From positions 7,276,413 through 7,340,412 of the forward strand of contig OZ038533.1 of assembly GCA_964036665.1 (NCBI GenBank): 64,000 nucleotides of DNA, in the 5' to 3' direction. This DNA comes from Gordius sp. MW1 (taxonomy: Eukaryota; Nematomorpha; Gordioida; Gordea; Gordiidae). The position numbers were made by a program, and so were the translations under genes. The notes beneath the pieces were generated by a model. It was not told the origin of the DNA and did no database searches. It saw only the letters and a program-made list of their open reading frames with translations. Below are positions 36,501 to 47,622 of this stretch, piece after piece (the first letter of the stretch is position 1; every line of letters begins with the position of its first letter).

Positions 36501-39500
36501 TCTCCTCAAACCTCTCGCTATTAAAAGTTTTAATAAATTCTATTTAAGTCGACATTCAAAAAAACACATCAAAATATTTTAAATATTTTATAAGCGATAA
36601 CAACCTGTGCTTCGACGACTTTAAGTATACTTTTTATATAATCTCATATAGTGAATAACAAATCTTGACTATTTAAATCATAAAGCAAGGGAATTAGAGA
36701 TCTCAAAAGCTAGTTCCACCGATGTGTTTCAATTGTAACATTTATCGATAGATAATTGTTTTTTGTTTGTTTTTTAAGCAATAAACTACCTTAATGCTAT
36801 ATTTATTCGTAATTTAAGGAATAGAGAAATAGATTTGCTGCTAGAATCAAAATTTACAACAAATGACAAAAGTCTCCATATGAATTTTAATTCAATTAAA
36901 CTAGACGAAGGGATGAAAAGCAATAAGCCTATATCCCAAAATTACCATAATTACAAATTAATCACCAATAAGGAAAATTTAATTAGGAATTCATTGAACA
37001 GATGTATGCAATGTGAAGACTCAAACAAACTCAAAATACAGTTTGAAGACTTATTAGCAGACAAAATTAAGTTAGAATTAGAATTGATGGAAGCCAAAGA
37101 AAAAGTAGAGATTTTTGAATTTCAAATAAATGAATTACTACAAAATATTAATAACGGTCATGACGTTCAAGCCACGAAAATTAGAAATTTTAATCAAAAT
37201 TTAGACATAGTTATGGAAAATTTGTTGTATAATAACTTTTATTACTCTGAAGGATTGCTAAAACATTTAATAGACCGTTTACCAATTTCCTGTAATGCAA
37301 AGTTTATTTCAAATGATAATCAAAATCCTGCTAACTCGTCCTTGTTAAATGATCTTTCAAACAATTTAAAGAACGATTTACATTTAGTTAAACCTTCTAT
37401 CAATAATTTAGAAATAGGGCAAAATTTTTATCTCAATCATTGCCTCATACAAATTACTCCTTTTAGTGAAAGTGATAAGCGTTTTAATGTCGAACAATTT
37501 TATTTAAACTACCAATATGATTCTGGATTTTTTCTTCCATATTTTATCGCATTCTTATTCTGCCTTTATGTACATTATATCCTGTTTGAAGATTCTGAAT
37601 TTCGACTCTATAGGATAAATTACATTAAAGAAAATTTGAATTATTTCTTGGGAAATTTTATGGTAATGAAGTTTGAACTAGACTTAAACTATGTAACAAG
37701 TTTGATTCAAGAGCCCATTAGCGCTAATAAAATTTTATCGAACCTTGCAACCGATAGTGTTCTGAGCAACATTACAACTACAAATATGAAAATTAAACCA
37801 GGAATCGCGAGCTCAAAAGTTTTAACAAAGCCAACTTTGGATCTATTGGCGGAAACATTTTTACAGGTTAAAATTTATGAATAAATTATATATAGTTATT
37901 GATATTTAAAAAGGTCGATTCGATTCTAAAAAGTACTAAACATTTACTATTAATCAAAATTAAATATGTTTTTACTAAAGTTTCTTTGACTATCGAAAAT
38001 AATATTCCATAATGGTTATCTAAGGTAACATAAAAGTAGTAAATATCAAACAAAATCAATTTTAAAAAAATTGAATTTAACATATTTTTGATTAAATGAA
38101 ATATTATTAAACTTCCGAATCAAATCTTATCTGTTGCACAATATCATGTCTTCATTTCCAGTTTTATACCTAGTGTAGAAGATTCATAGAAAATGTATAC
38201 CCTTTTTTCCGCCATCTTGAGAGGCACAATGTAAAGTGGTGATAGAAATTCGTAATTTTCGCAAATTAAATAATCTTAAAAAGATAAAAAAATATTAAAT
38301 TGGGTAGATGTCAAAAACATTTTAAAATAAATATCATTTAAAAAATAGACAAAAATTAAAAATGTAAAAAATGCAATTAAAGTTTGTTTAATAATATAGC
38401 GCCATCAATATTAATTGCTACTTTGTATAATATTAATTTATTGATGTTCGTTTTAATTTATAAACTAGTGAGGAAGGTAAATTAACTGTTATAAGGCAAA
38501 ATTACGTGGTTAAAATACATCAGTTACCCTCTTCAAAATGGAGGAAAATTTGACACACAATTATCCATCATGAGCAGTCTATCTAGTCTATGAGAAGATT
38601 ATACTAATTTTTTCTTTATTTTTGACGACAATTTGCCAATTGAAATTTTGTAACTGTTACCGCCCTTAAAATTGTAATCACCTCTTAAGATTATTTTTTA
38701 TCAGATGTAAAAAAATTTTGGTCCGCCCTTTTTATAAATCAGAGTCTAACATTTATAGGATCAGAATTGATTTTAAAGTTTTAATAGATTTAAATTTTTA
38801 TTTAAAAATATAATTTTACTCTTAACTCTTAGTATAAAACGATCAATGTCTTGTAGCTTTTATCTTCTGCAAAACTTTTAGTCATGCTAAAAAACTTTGC
38901 AATTAAGCGAACTATTGCCAATAGTAAGCTTGATTTATTAAGTTATTACATGTGGTTTTTACCATCAAAAATATTCGAAAAATGTATAAATTCAATAGTT
39001 TTGGTTGTATAAGAGTTTTCCACCTTAATAAATGATTTAGTTAAAATAATTGAATGACCCTCATATATTAGGTTTTTTATTAAAACTTAATATCCTGATA
39101 TTTATTACAAGTACATATTTTATGAAATAGTCTGCACTTGGAAACACATTGGGCTACACACATTTAACAAAAAATCAAAGGAATAACACAGATTCTAACA
39201 TTGCTCTAAATTTTGAATTACAGAATCCGCAAAATATAAACAACTACTATTCCTTTATTACCAACCAGCCTCAAGCACATTTAATTAGCCCTAACGAAGT
39301 TGAACAATTAAAGTTATCAGAAATCAATGTGTACGATGATTTAACTCCTATACTTTTCAGCAACTCTGGTCAACAAAAAAAAATCAATTCGCCATTATCA
39401 AATAAAAACACATTGAAGGATGAATTATTGTTTGAAAGTAAAGCGATCGTTAAAAACAAGCCTTCCTTACACGAATTCCTTCTGCCGTACAATTATAATC

Positions 39501-41591
39501 AAGAAAATAATCGAAAATCCTCTAATTTAAAACACATTAAAAACATAACCGAAAAAGTCAAATTGCATATTGATGCTCCCAAAAAATTTTACATAAAATG
39601 TATCATAGGAAAATCTGCTATTGAACTAAAATGGTATAAGTCTAAATTACCATGTCAGAAAATGAGGGCAAACGTATTGAGTGATAGTATGAAGCAAAGA
39701 TATTATGACGATGGAGGTCAACAAAATTACTTGAAGACCTTCTGTATCGATACGAGTTCAGATGGTTATATTGTAAGCAATATAATTTTTATATATTTAT
39801 ATTCAATGATCTGTGTATATAGCTAATTAAAAAAATTGATCGGAATTATAAGTAGCTAAATCAGTTTTTATTAATCCTTTATGTTTTTTTACAAATTAAG
39901 TTTTACCCTTAACCATAATGTATCTTGACTTTGTTGCAAGCTTGAATTTGAACTATTGGTTTAGCCTCATAAAACTATAAATATCGCTTATTAATCCAAA
40001 ATTCTATGGAAGTTTAAAGTGACATTGAATGACCTCGCACGATTTTGTTTAACTTTAATTCTCATGGGCATGTGTAGTCCAACGACAATAATAGCAGGGC
40101 GATATCAAAAGTAAAGCAACCAATAAAAGGTTAGGGCGTTTAAGATTTTTAATAATAAAGATCAAAACAAAAAGATCAAAAATTAGATTTTTACATAGTC
40201 CACATATATTAGTTTAAAAGTAACAGATAATAAAATTAATTGCTATGCAGTTTATTTTAAATGTGCTTGCATCTTAAGATTACAATAAATAGGAGATTCA
40301 TAATTCTGAGGTTAGCATTCATTTTTAGCGTTTTTAAGACATCCAATATATAAGTTCAGCCACACATGGATCATTTTGCGTCTTGACTTCTGCTTATGGT
40401 TCACTTAATTTTAGCTTTCTATCAATGCTGAAGAATATATAAAGGTCAAAGGAAATGAAACTATCAGCTGTATCGTTGAAAACCTAACTTTGACTCAACC
40501 CATTCATTTTGGAATTCAAGCTTTTTGTAACGGATCATTGTCCGAGAGAGTGTACACATTATACAATGGTTTTATGTTTACTCCACATAAACCGTCGAAC
40601 ATTCAATCGCTCAAAGACTCTTCTGCAAAAGCCCAATTGTTAATTAAGGTAAGTAACTAAATTACATTACTCTTACTTTTTTTGGAATAATCGTTCCATC
40701 TTCCCCCAAAAAAACTTTTAAGGACATAGTTAAGTCGCCATTTTTCGCAAAATTCGACTTCAGTGTGTCTGTTTGAGAAAAAATGTAGAATTGTTAGAAA
40801 CAATAGTATTTCGTCTTTTAATGGTCAATAAACGGACGTTTTGTACATAGTCTGGGCTAAATTTTATTTCTTGAACCTCCATCCTACCCCCCTCCCCCTC
40901 CTTCGCTTTTAGAAATGCCTTTTATTTTACTACCCTTCTTAACTAAAATAAAATACAAACATATTTAATTTTGTATGATACTGTTTTATTAAAGCTATCA
41001 AACAATATTATTAATCTAACTTTAGGCAGAAGGTAAAATAGTTATTGAAATGCGCATATGTCAAAAAATTTAAATATCGACACGTTTGAAGCAATATTAT
41101 GGCTGAAGAAAAAAGGGAACGGTTCACAAAAATTTAATATTAAAAAATTTAAATAGCTTTTTGCCATTTTATGTGCCAGGCTCGACTAGACTAGAATGTA
41201 GCTCTTTAAACAAAATCGTGTGCAAAATATTAATTTTTCCCGATTTATTACAAATAGGAATATTATTAAGCTATTTGGCAAAATTACTAAGTTACAAAAA
41301 CTATAAACATCTTAATTACTAAATTTATTAGCAATTAGAAGTGTTACTTTAGCCGTTTATAAAATTGTGATATTAAGCACGATTCCAAGCTTTAAATTGC
41401 ACTTATTTTTTATATTATTTTAGGCCCAGTATGCTTATAAATCCAGATCTGATGAAAATATTATTTTTAAACCAGGGGAGGTCATCAGAACCCAAATTAC
41501 ACAAGAAAATGATGAAAATTGCGAGGTTTACACTAAGAAGTACATTGGAAAAATGCCACGTTTGTTTTTTGACAAATTTATAAAAACATAA
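27592..41591 (+). CDS. Divergent RIM-binding-protein-like protein: coiled coil, SH3-like, FN3-like, SH3-like (nine exons)
   Basis: Assembled from splice sites in one continuous phase: 27592-27810, 28019-28120, 28234-28272, 28387-28533, 29645-29850, 36819-37866, 39131-39772, 40415-40648, 41424-41591; 934 residues, stop TAA. All introns are GT-AG. Residues about 120-300 are charged heptad-rich coiled coil (ELEKAKLL, NELGRLKMKSKLLLEENQKL). Residues about 440-515 can be read as a degenerate SH3 (ITPFSES...YILFEDSEF...). Residues 730-860 look like FN3 (SAIELKWYKS; then, across the exon 7/8 junction, DGYI-LSINAEEY). Residues 880-934 look like SH3 (AQYAYKSRSDENIIFKPGEV) without the usual Trp. Coiled coil-SH3-FN3-SH3 is the order of RIM-binding proteins, active-zone scaffolds linking RIM to calcium channels. 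The exon structure is well supported; the family call is tentative. Intron 5 is 6968 bp and full of repeats. Confidence 0.6.
28534..29644 (+). other. Intron 4 of the coiled-coil/SH3 gene
   Basis: 1111-bp intron between GTAAGC and ATTAG. Contains a 17-base G run plus G-rich text at about 29071-29100, probably the edge of a transposon, and otherwise AT-rich sequence. A 66-codon frame at 28569 is opposed by one on the other strand and is not a gene. Confidence 0.5.
31290..32610. repeat. Minisatellite, about 128-130 bp monomer, with a higher-order repeat of about 290-300 bp
   Basis: The block GGCCGTCCGYTGGCTGCTGACC + AATGAAAAAAATGACC + ATTGGCCAAAATGTGAATC recurs at least eight times (the ATTGGCC anchor lies near 31412, 31712, 32002, 32132, 32260, 32390, 32489 and 32599). 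In the centre the period is 128-130 bp. At the 5' side two monomers plus AACTAGTTTTTGGGTTAGAATCC form larger units starting near 31293, 31581 and 31881. Each monomer has an inverted CCAATG/CATTGG pair. The four overlapping minus-strand frames here are artefacts of the repeat. A stray single unit is at about 32865-32925. Confidence 0.85.
34854..34998. repeat. Tandem array of six GC hairpins with covarying stems
   Basis: Five perfect 8-bp stems with 3-base purine loops occur at 34854-34872, 34884-34902, 34910-34928, 34937-34955 and 34962-34980. Units 1, 3 and 5 read CTGGGGGC-loop-GCCCCCAG; units 2 and 4 read TTGGGGGC-loop-GCCCCCAA. Both arms change together, so pairing is kept. Loops are GGA, AGA, GGA, GAA, GAA. 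A sixth hairpin, TACGCCC-GAA-GGGCGTA, follows at 34982-34998. Spacing is 25-30 bp. The G runs could also form quadruplexes. Confidence 0.85.
35636..36468. mobile_element. Truncated hAT-type element, right end preserved
   Basis: The right end GGCCGGGCCTGGCATGTCTCTA (36447-36468) is the mirrored TAGAGACATGCC terminus of the hAT-type family; G/C-rich arms CTCGGGCCAGGCC (about 35653) and GGCCCGGCCTGAGCCC are present on both sides of an AT-rich core. The left TAGAG tip was not found. It lies in intron 5. Confidence 0.55.
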
Positions 41592-42222
41592 ACCTTTTAA
41601 ATATATAATATTTTATACAATATTTACAAACATGTTCTTCGCAAATATTATTTAACCAAGAAACATGTTGATGGTTTGTAACTTTAAATTTTGATTTTAA
41701 AATTCCTTAAGTTCGAACACTTTAAATCGTTTTATTAATTGGACGAATTTTGGTTTGAACAAGGATTATCATTTCATAATTTTCTTAGAAGATCCGATCG
41801 CCAACAAAGTTTAGACGAAAGTATTATCCGATCTTCTCAAATAATTTTGATTGAGAATTTGTTTGATTTTTCAACACCTATAAATTTTAAGATAAATGAG
41901 GTTAAAGGGTGTAAAAAAGCCATTTTATATTTTTATCAATAGTAATACACCTTAAGTTCTATAATGACATTTTTTTGTGTAACTTATATCATTAAATTTA
42001 CCTTTCCCGCATTAATCTTCATTTTGTGTGAAAAAACGCAGCTTATAGTATTTGAATTTGTGCGGTGTTTACTACCATTTTACTCAGAGGTCTGCATAAA
42101 AACTGTAAGCCCGCCGAAACCACATGAGAGGCGAAATTATATATTTAGCTTTCTTTCGCTTCTGTTCAAAAAAACAATCGTCCATAATGCCAATGCTTCA
42201 GAACGCCAATGGCTAAACCATT
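41592..42222. other. Flank downstream of the coiled-coil/SH3 gene
   Basis: Contains two short plus frames (41739-41942, 67 codons; 41964-42254, 96 codons) with no domain or homology that I recognise and no good start context. They could be exons of an unseen gene or chance frames. Left uncalled. Confidence 0.3.
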
Positions 42223-42266
42223 CAGCAATAATTGTTAAATGCATACGCATTTAACAATTATTGCTG
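42223..42266. repeat. 20-bp perfect inverted repeat with 4-base loop
   Basis: CAGCAATAATTGTTAAATGC (42223-42242) is followed by ATAC and then its exact reverse complement (42247-42266). No T run follows, so it is not a simple terminator; it may be a cruciform-forming site or transposon end. Confidence 0.8.
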
Positions 42267-42280
42267 CACTCTAAAACTTT

Positions 42281-42345
42281 AAGGGTCAGGGTTAAGGTTC
42301 AGGGTAGTGTTTTAGGTCAGCGTTTTAGGTTAGGGTTAGGATTAG
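42281..42345 (+). repeat. Degenerate TTAGGG-like interstitial telomeric repeat
   Basis: AAGGGTCAGGGTTAAGGTTC, AGGGTAGTG, TTTTAGGTCAGCGTTTTAGG and TTAGGGTTAGGATTAG are imperfect copies of the animal telomere hexamer TTAGGG. It starts 15 bases after the 42223-42266 palindrome. Confidence 0.6.
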
Positions 42346-42843
42346 ATGCACATCAAATTCCCTCCCCATTTGAGATTTAATTTTCGGCATTTTGGACTGT
42401 GGCATTTTGAACCCAATTCGTTTATCTTTTGCAACTTTATCTTATGTACCGGAATCAAACTATCTGTTATAAGGTTACTATAAAATTTAAAATAATTAAA
42501 CACATAACAGAATACATAAGCTGTTCTTTTATATCTAGTTGTATTATAACAAATGATTTATTATATTAATTGCAAATGCATCTAAATGGATACATTCATA
42601 TATTCAAAACCATAATTATCATTGTTTGAGCATAGTGGTCCATACTATTTGACTTATCTAACTACTGTTGTCAATTTTATATAATTAGAGGAATTTATTA
42701 GAACAAAATATTGATTACTATCACAATTACATTTATATGATTAATTTATTTTTCAATTTGTTGTACATCCTCTAGTGATTATGGAAGGATCTCCACTTAT
42801 TAATGCATAAGCTTTTGTATCAGATATTAGAAATAAACTTGTT

Positions 42844-43383
42844 ATGGGCGTAGCCAGAAGGGGGGACCGCCTCCCCCCTAAATGGCGAAAAAAAAATTTC
42901 GTATTTGCTCAACTCGTCTAACGCTCACGGAATCTGAAATTTGCAAAGAATGCTTATAACTAATTAATTTTATATTTAATCATGAAACGCTTTAAAAGGT
43001 TGCAAAAACATAGATTAAGCATATAGTATATGAAGATTAACTTTTTATTGCTGCATGCATATATATTTTCTTTCATATTAAGCATATAATATATGAAGTT
43101 CAAGTTTTTTATTGCTGCCTATATATTTTCTTTCATAGGTCAGATTAATTGCTTTATAATAAGTTAATATGCATTTACAATAATTTATATTGTTATATAT
43201 AATAGATATATTTATATAATAATGTTTAAATTACAATTTTTGTGCAGTAGATTACTTGTGCGTTAGACGAGTTGAGTATAAATCATAATTTTCAATGCAA
43301 AAAGTCTTAAAAATTAAAAAGATTTATGGTTGAACTTTTGAACATTTCGCGCCCCCCCTAATCCAAAATCTGGCTACGCCCAT
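42844..43383. mobile_element. 540-bp ATGGGCGTAGCC-family element
   Basis: Ends ATGGGCGTAGCCAGAAGGG and AAAATCTGGCTACGCCCAT are inverted repeats. Subterminal CTCAACTCGTCTAACGC (about 42909) pairs with GCGTTAGACGAGTTGAG (about 43259). Flanks TAAACTTGTT and GAAACTGGTC match at 7 of 10, consistent with an old 10-bp duplication. Internally a segment of about 65 bp (TTAAGCATATARTATATGAAG ... TTTTCTTTCAT) is duplicated in tandem at 43012-43137. No coding capacity. Confidence 0.75.
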
Positions 43384-44225
43384 GAAACTGGTCCTGTTTA
43401 TATTTACACCATTACATTAAAATGCAGGAGTGTGGATTTAATAGTTTTGATGCAATTTAATGTCGATCAAATTAAATATAGAACTCAAGCCAAAATAGAT
43501 TTAGCTAAGCATACATGTATAAGGGTATTACTACAATAATCACTTTTGTTTCAAGTATTTGTTTTTTTGGATTTTGACAAGCATAATCTACATTTTTTTA
43601 TATTTAAGTGTATTAATCTTCTATCACTTAAAACAAAATTTAATTTGGAATGTAGTCAAAATCTGGCAAATTGATTTAATATCACTCACTTAAAGGCATG
43701 ATGGAAGTGATTGTTGAATTTTACAATTATTCTTATATAAGAAAATTGTTTCATTTTTATAATAAGATTGCCTGGTGATCATTGTTTAAATTTAGAACAT
43801 AATTATTATGTAAAATCAGAGTGTGGATTCTTTTCTCATAGCAATTCAATGTATATCTTTATTTGTTATTTGCTGTTTATATTTTCTAATGCATCTGTGA
43901 CAGGATAATTGTACAAATACATGTAGAGTTATGCATTAGTCATTTAATACCAATGCATTTTTCAATAATAGTACAAGGAAAACAACAACTTATATGTTTT
44001 GTTTTATTTTTTATTGTATTTATTTTATAGATAACAATTTGAATGTGATTATTTAAAATCTAATTTACAATATCTTTAAACTTTATTAAAGTGTATGTTA
44101 TTTAAGTATTATCCTCAGAGATTTAGAGTCTTTTAACAATAAATTTAATATTAATTTACTTGTCAATATCAAACAATAAATAATTACAATTTTAGGAAAG
44201 TTCATCATATTTAAGATCTATATAT
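43384..44225. other. AT-rich spacer
   Basis: No gene seen. The text AAGGAAAACAACAACTTATATG + TTTTGTTTTATT at about 43976 recurs near 57955, a dispersed repeat of unknown type. Confidence 0.4.
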
Positions 44226-44229
44226 TTAA

Positions 44230-45512
44230 CCCTCGAGAGCTTTAGTGGGGTACCACGGACCCCACGATAGTTATAAACTTAAATATAAAACGCGTTTAAA
44301 AGCGAATTGATCTGGCCTTTACAATAGCCTAATATTTTACCAAGAACTAAGTTTGAGGAAAATTTTATAACTTTTGGCCCATTACTTTTTAAAGTATAGC
44401 ATCTTTTTGGCCACAGGGGTCCTGTGTACCTAGAGTTCTGCAAAATGAAATTTATTCTGTCCGAGCCCGACTTCTTGATTTTTATTTTGCCCGAGCCCGG
44501 CCCGAGTCCAAAAAACTTTTTTATTTAGGCCCGACCCGATTTTTTAAATAAAACTTTTGAACATTTTGATTTTGAAAATTATTTCACCATTTAAATATAA
44601 AATGCAGAGTTTTTACTGGTAGTTTAAAACTAGGATAAGTTTGAAATAAAAAAATATCCATTTGCCCTCGTTACAATTTATTTACCTTTAAAAAAACATA
44701 ACTTTAAAAAACATATTTTATTTAACAGTTCTTTATAAATTTTTTTTTGAAATATATACCTTTCTTATTTCGTAATACTATGAATATATTTAAATACTAG
44801 AATAAGATTTGCAATTCAGGTCAGTTATATTATAATAGACAGGGGAAAAGCTGAAGTTTCGAAGCTATATAATGTACGCTGTTTGAAGATAATTGTCCAA
44901 TATGAAGTTGAGTTTGTTTAAATAATATTTTATAAAAGATTAGTTTGCTTTAATTCAATTTGGGCCGGCTCTGGCCTTGGGTCGGGCCGCCTCATCAAGC
45001 CCAACCCGAGCCCGATTATTTTATAAAAATCTGCCCGGCCCGAAACCCGATCGGGCCGGGCTCGGGCCGGGCTTCGGGCGGCCCGTGCAGGGCTCTATGT
45101 GTACCCCACGAATGCTCTCACGTAAGTTTTTTTTTATTGGAAAAAATGTATGTATTTTTTTCTTTGATGATATCTTTTACAATTTGTGTTTTTAATACAT
45201 TTTGAACATTCTTCTAATTCAAAATCACGTTTATTTTTGATTTTTTTTAAAGTATATGATGTCAAGAGGTGGGAAAGCTCTAAAATAACCAAAATAAAAA
45301 TGGGGGTACAGAAACTCGTTAATAAGTTTTGTAATGATGATTAGATTCATATCAAAATTTACACCATCAATCTTAAGACCTTTATAAACACATGTTTAAA
45401 ATTTGAAAGGTTTCAAAATAATACTTTAAAAGTTATAAGAAGTTAAAAAATGGGATCAAATATACCCTACGAATGCTCTCGCGTTCGGGATTTTCAAGAA
45501 TTCTCTCCAGGG
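44230..45512. mobile_element. piggyBac-type non-autonomous element with TTAA duplication
   Basis: TTAA (44226-44229) precedes CCCTCGAGAGC and TTAA (45513-45516) follows CTCTCCAGGG; the tips match at 9 of 10 as inverted repeats. TTAA targets with CCCT tips define piggyBac-type elements. Subterminal GGGGTACCACGGACCCC is typical of such families. No transposase frame. A hAT-type element sits inside (44431-45097). Confidence 0.8.
44431..45097. mobile_element. 667-bp hAT-type element nested in a piggyBac-type element
   Basis: Left tip TAGAGTTCTGCA, right tip TGCAGGGCTCTA, G/C-rich arms CCCGAGCCCGGCCCGAG and GGGCCGGGCTCGGGCCGGGC, AT-rich core. The 8 bases TGTGTACC are repeated exactly on both sides (44423-44430, 45098-45105), the hAT signature. 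The 81-codon frame at 44960 is the G/C-rich arm, not a gene. Confidence 0.85.
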
Positions 45513-45516
45513 TTAA

Positions 45517-45865
45517 TATAATTAAATTTAGGTAGCAATGCATGCAATGCTATCTTAAATTCTAATTTTATGTTAATATCTGTGGTATATCGATTTATAT
45601 TGCTTTATTCTAAACTTCCCTCCCCCCGCTTACTTCTATTTTTATGACTTCTTTTACTTTTGGAAATGTGCCAAGTTGTTTATTCTCACCCCACTCATAT
45701 ACAGATTGATTTTACGCGTAACGATGATTTTGCATATACCATTTCGCTAAATATAGATTGTTACCACTGCGCTTATCATTATTGTTACCACTTCGCTTAT
45801 CATTATTATTTGTGCTCTATCGTTATTTACGCCTAATCTGATTACCTCATCCCTGATCATTATTG
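45517..45865. other. Spacer between the piggyBac-type element and the Ty3-type pol relic
   Basis: No gene. Direct repeat TGTTACCACTKCGCTTATCATTATT occurs at about 45760 and 45783. The expected 3' LTR of the Ty3-type element was not found here, so that element is truncated. Confidence 0.4.
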
Positions 45866-47001
45866 TCACTGCTTTAAATAATTCCTAGACCAAACTAGAT
45901 CATTAACATTAAATTTGGTCTTAGCATTTACGTTATTCTCAACACCGCCATCCAATAAAAAATCAAGCGGAAACCGTGATTTATGATTAAAAAACTCTAC
46001 ACCTACTGGTAAACGCCTATATCGGGGTGTCATATTATGATATAAACGATATAACCAGGTGCCTCCCTTATTAGCTTGAGCAAGCTCTAACCATTTCTTA
46101 ACAATCGCTACATACCTTTCCACCTGCCCATTAGAACTAGGGTGATATGGCGGTGTAAATAGTTGAGTTATTTTCCAACTATTACAAAAATCTTTAAAAT
46201 TCCTACTCGTAAAAGCTTTCCCATTGTCAGTAACAATAAACTTAGGAAAACCATACGCGCCTATTAAATCTTTTTAAAATAAAACGGTAACATTTGAGAT
46301 ATATTATGCACTAATTTAAATTCAGTCCAACCTGAATATGCATCTACAACCAAAATATACCTCTTTTTGTTAAACTCAAAAAAATCAATGTGAATTCTAA
46401 ACCAGGGACTATTCGGACGAGGCCAACGAGCCCTTTTATCGCTACGGGGCATGGCCGCATGTAATTTACACATCGCACATTGCCTAACATAATTATCAAT
46501 ATCCCTAGTGATCTTGGGCCACCAGACATACTGTCTAACGAGCTCCTTCATCTTAACCATACCAGCATGTCCTTCATGCAAAATTTCTAAAATATTACTA
46601 CGCAATTCGACTGGAATCACCAACTTATTATTGCGTTTGACCAAATTATCTTCAATGTATAACTCCTTTATTACATGTTTAAAATCAAAGGGGACATCGA
46701 GAATATTTTTAACTCCTACAATAATTTGTTTATTAACTGTTAATTCAACACTATTATCTGTACCTTTAATAATATCCTTAAGATCAATAGCCTTTAATAC
46801 ATTAACAGCAGCATTATCTATAACCGCACAACTATCAGTTACAGTATCTGCACTCATCCTCGATAAAACATCGGCTAGGTGATTACTTTTACCCTCTCGA
46901 TACTTTAAAGTTAATGAAAAATTACCGTGAGTCAATAACCATCTCTGAAGTCGAGGAGACATTAAAAATTCGGTATTAATCTTGTTGAATAAAGCTACCA
47001 A
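45866..47001 (-). pseudogene. Ty3-type RNase H C-terminal part and integrase (degraded)
   Basis: The frame 47001-46264 begins in the RNase H C-terminus (LLTHGNFSLTLKYREGKSNH) and passes into the integrase HHCC zinc domain (HEGHAGMVKMKELVRQYVWW, QCAMC). The core follows, with HIDFFEF and LVVDAYSGWTEF carrying the first Asp. After a frame break the second Asp (IVTDNGKAF, about 46240-46210) and the Glu (PPYHPSSNGQVERYVA, about 46150-46110) are visible. The frame 46123-45866 ends with KFNVNDLVWSRNYLKQ, a GPY/F-like C-terminal module. All catalytic residues are still readable but not in one frame. Confidence 0.85.
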
Positions 47002-47194
47002 CGGTTTATGATCGGTGTATAATGTAAAAGATTAACCAATCGGTGTATAATGTAAAAGATTTACCAATTAAATACTCTCGACAACGTTTTAAACCATAAA
47101 CCAACGCAAGAGCCTCTTTCTCTATGACGGAAAAATTTAACTCAGCCTTAGTCAGCTTACGCGAAAAAAAGATAATGGGATGCTCTACTCCATC

Positions 47195-47428
47195 CTAAAT
47201 CTGGCATACGCCGCCGATACCAATATTAGAAGCATCAACCTTTAAAACATGCTCTTTATCAGTATTAAAGCACTTAAGAATTGGACCTGTTAATAAAACA
47301 TTCTTTAATAAGTTAAAACAACGATCTAAATCACTATTCCATTTAAACACTGCGTCCTCTTTAGTTAATTCAAACAAAGGACCAGAATAATTCGTATAAT
47401 CTTTAATAAATTTATAATAATAATTCAT
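47195..47428 (-). pseudogene. Ty3-type RNase H N-terminal segment
   Basis: MNYYYKFIKDYTNYSGPLFE, LTKEDAVFKW and HVLKVDASNIGIGGV are the RT thumb/connection and start of RNase H (first Asp in VDAS). The frame ends at a stop near 47195; the continuation (SRKLTKAELNFSVIEKEALALV-like) is readable at about 47180-47090. A local 24-bp duplication, ATCGGTGTATAATGTAAAAGAT, at about 47012/47039 adds to the damage. Confidence 0.75.
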
Positions 47429-47622
47429 TAACCTAAGAAAGATGCGAGTCCCTTTTTTTTAGTGGTGTTCTAATGTTCTAATATCCTGCACCTTCTTCAA
47501 ATTAGGCTTAACATGACCAGCCACTATTACATGACCCAGGTAATTAACCTGATCGGTGCCTAAAGTACATTTACTAGGGGATACCCTCAACCCTTTAATC
47601 TTAATTAAATTTAATACTTTCT

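Larger units (their letters stand above)
29851..36818 (+). other. Intron 5 (6968 bp) of the coiled-coil/SH3 gene, repeat-filled
   Basis: Begins GTATAAC and ends TTTAAG. It holds, in order, AT-rich DNA, the 31.2-32.9 kb minisatellite, G-rich direct repeats at about 33595-33660 (TAACGGAGGGAAAGGGG twice), an isolated ATGGACGTAGCCAGG end at 34271, the hairpin array at 34854-34998, an ATGGGTGTAGCTAG end at about 35044, and a truncated hAT-type element ending at 36468. No internal gene was recognised. Confidence 0.55.

Noticed and set aside
44960-45205. 81- and 72-codon plus frames
   Set aside because: They lie in the G/C-rich arm of a hAT-type element and overlap in two frames.
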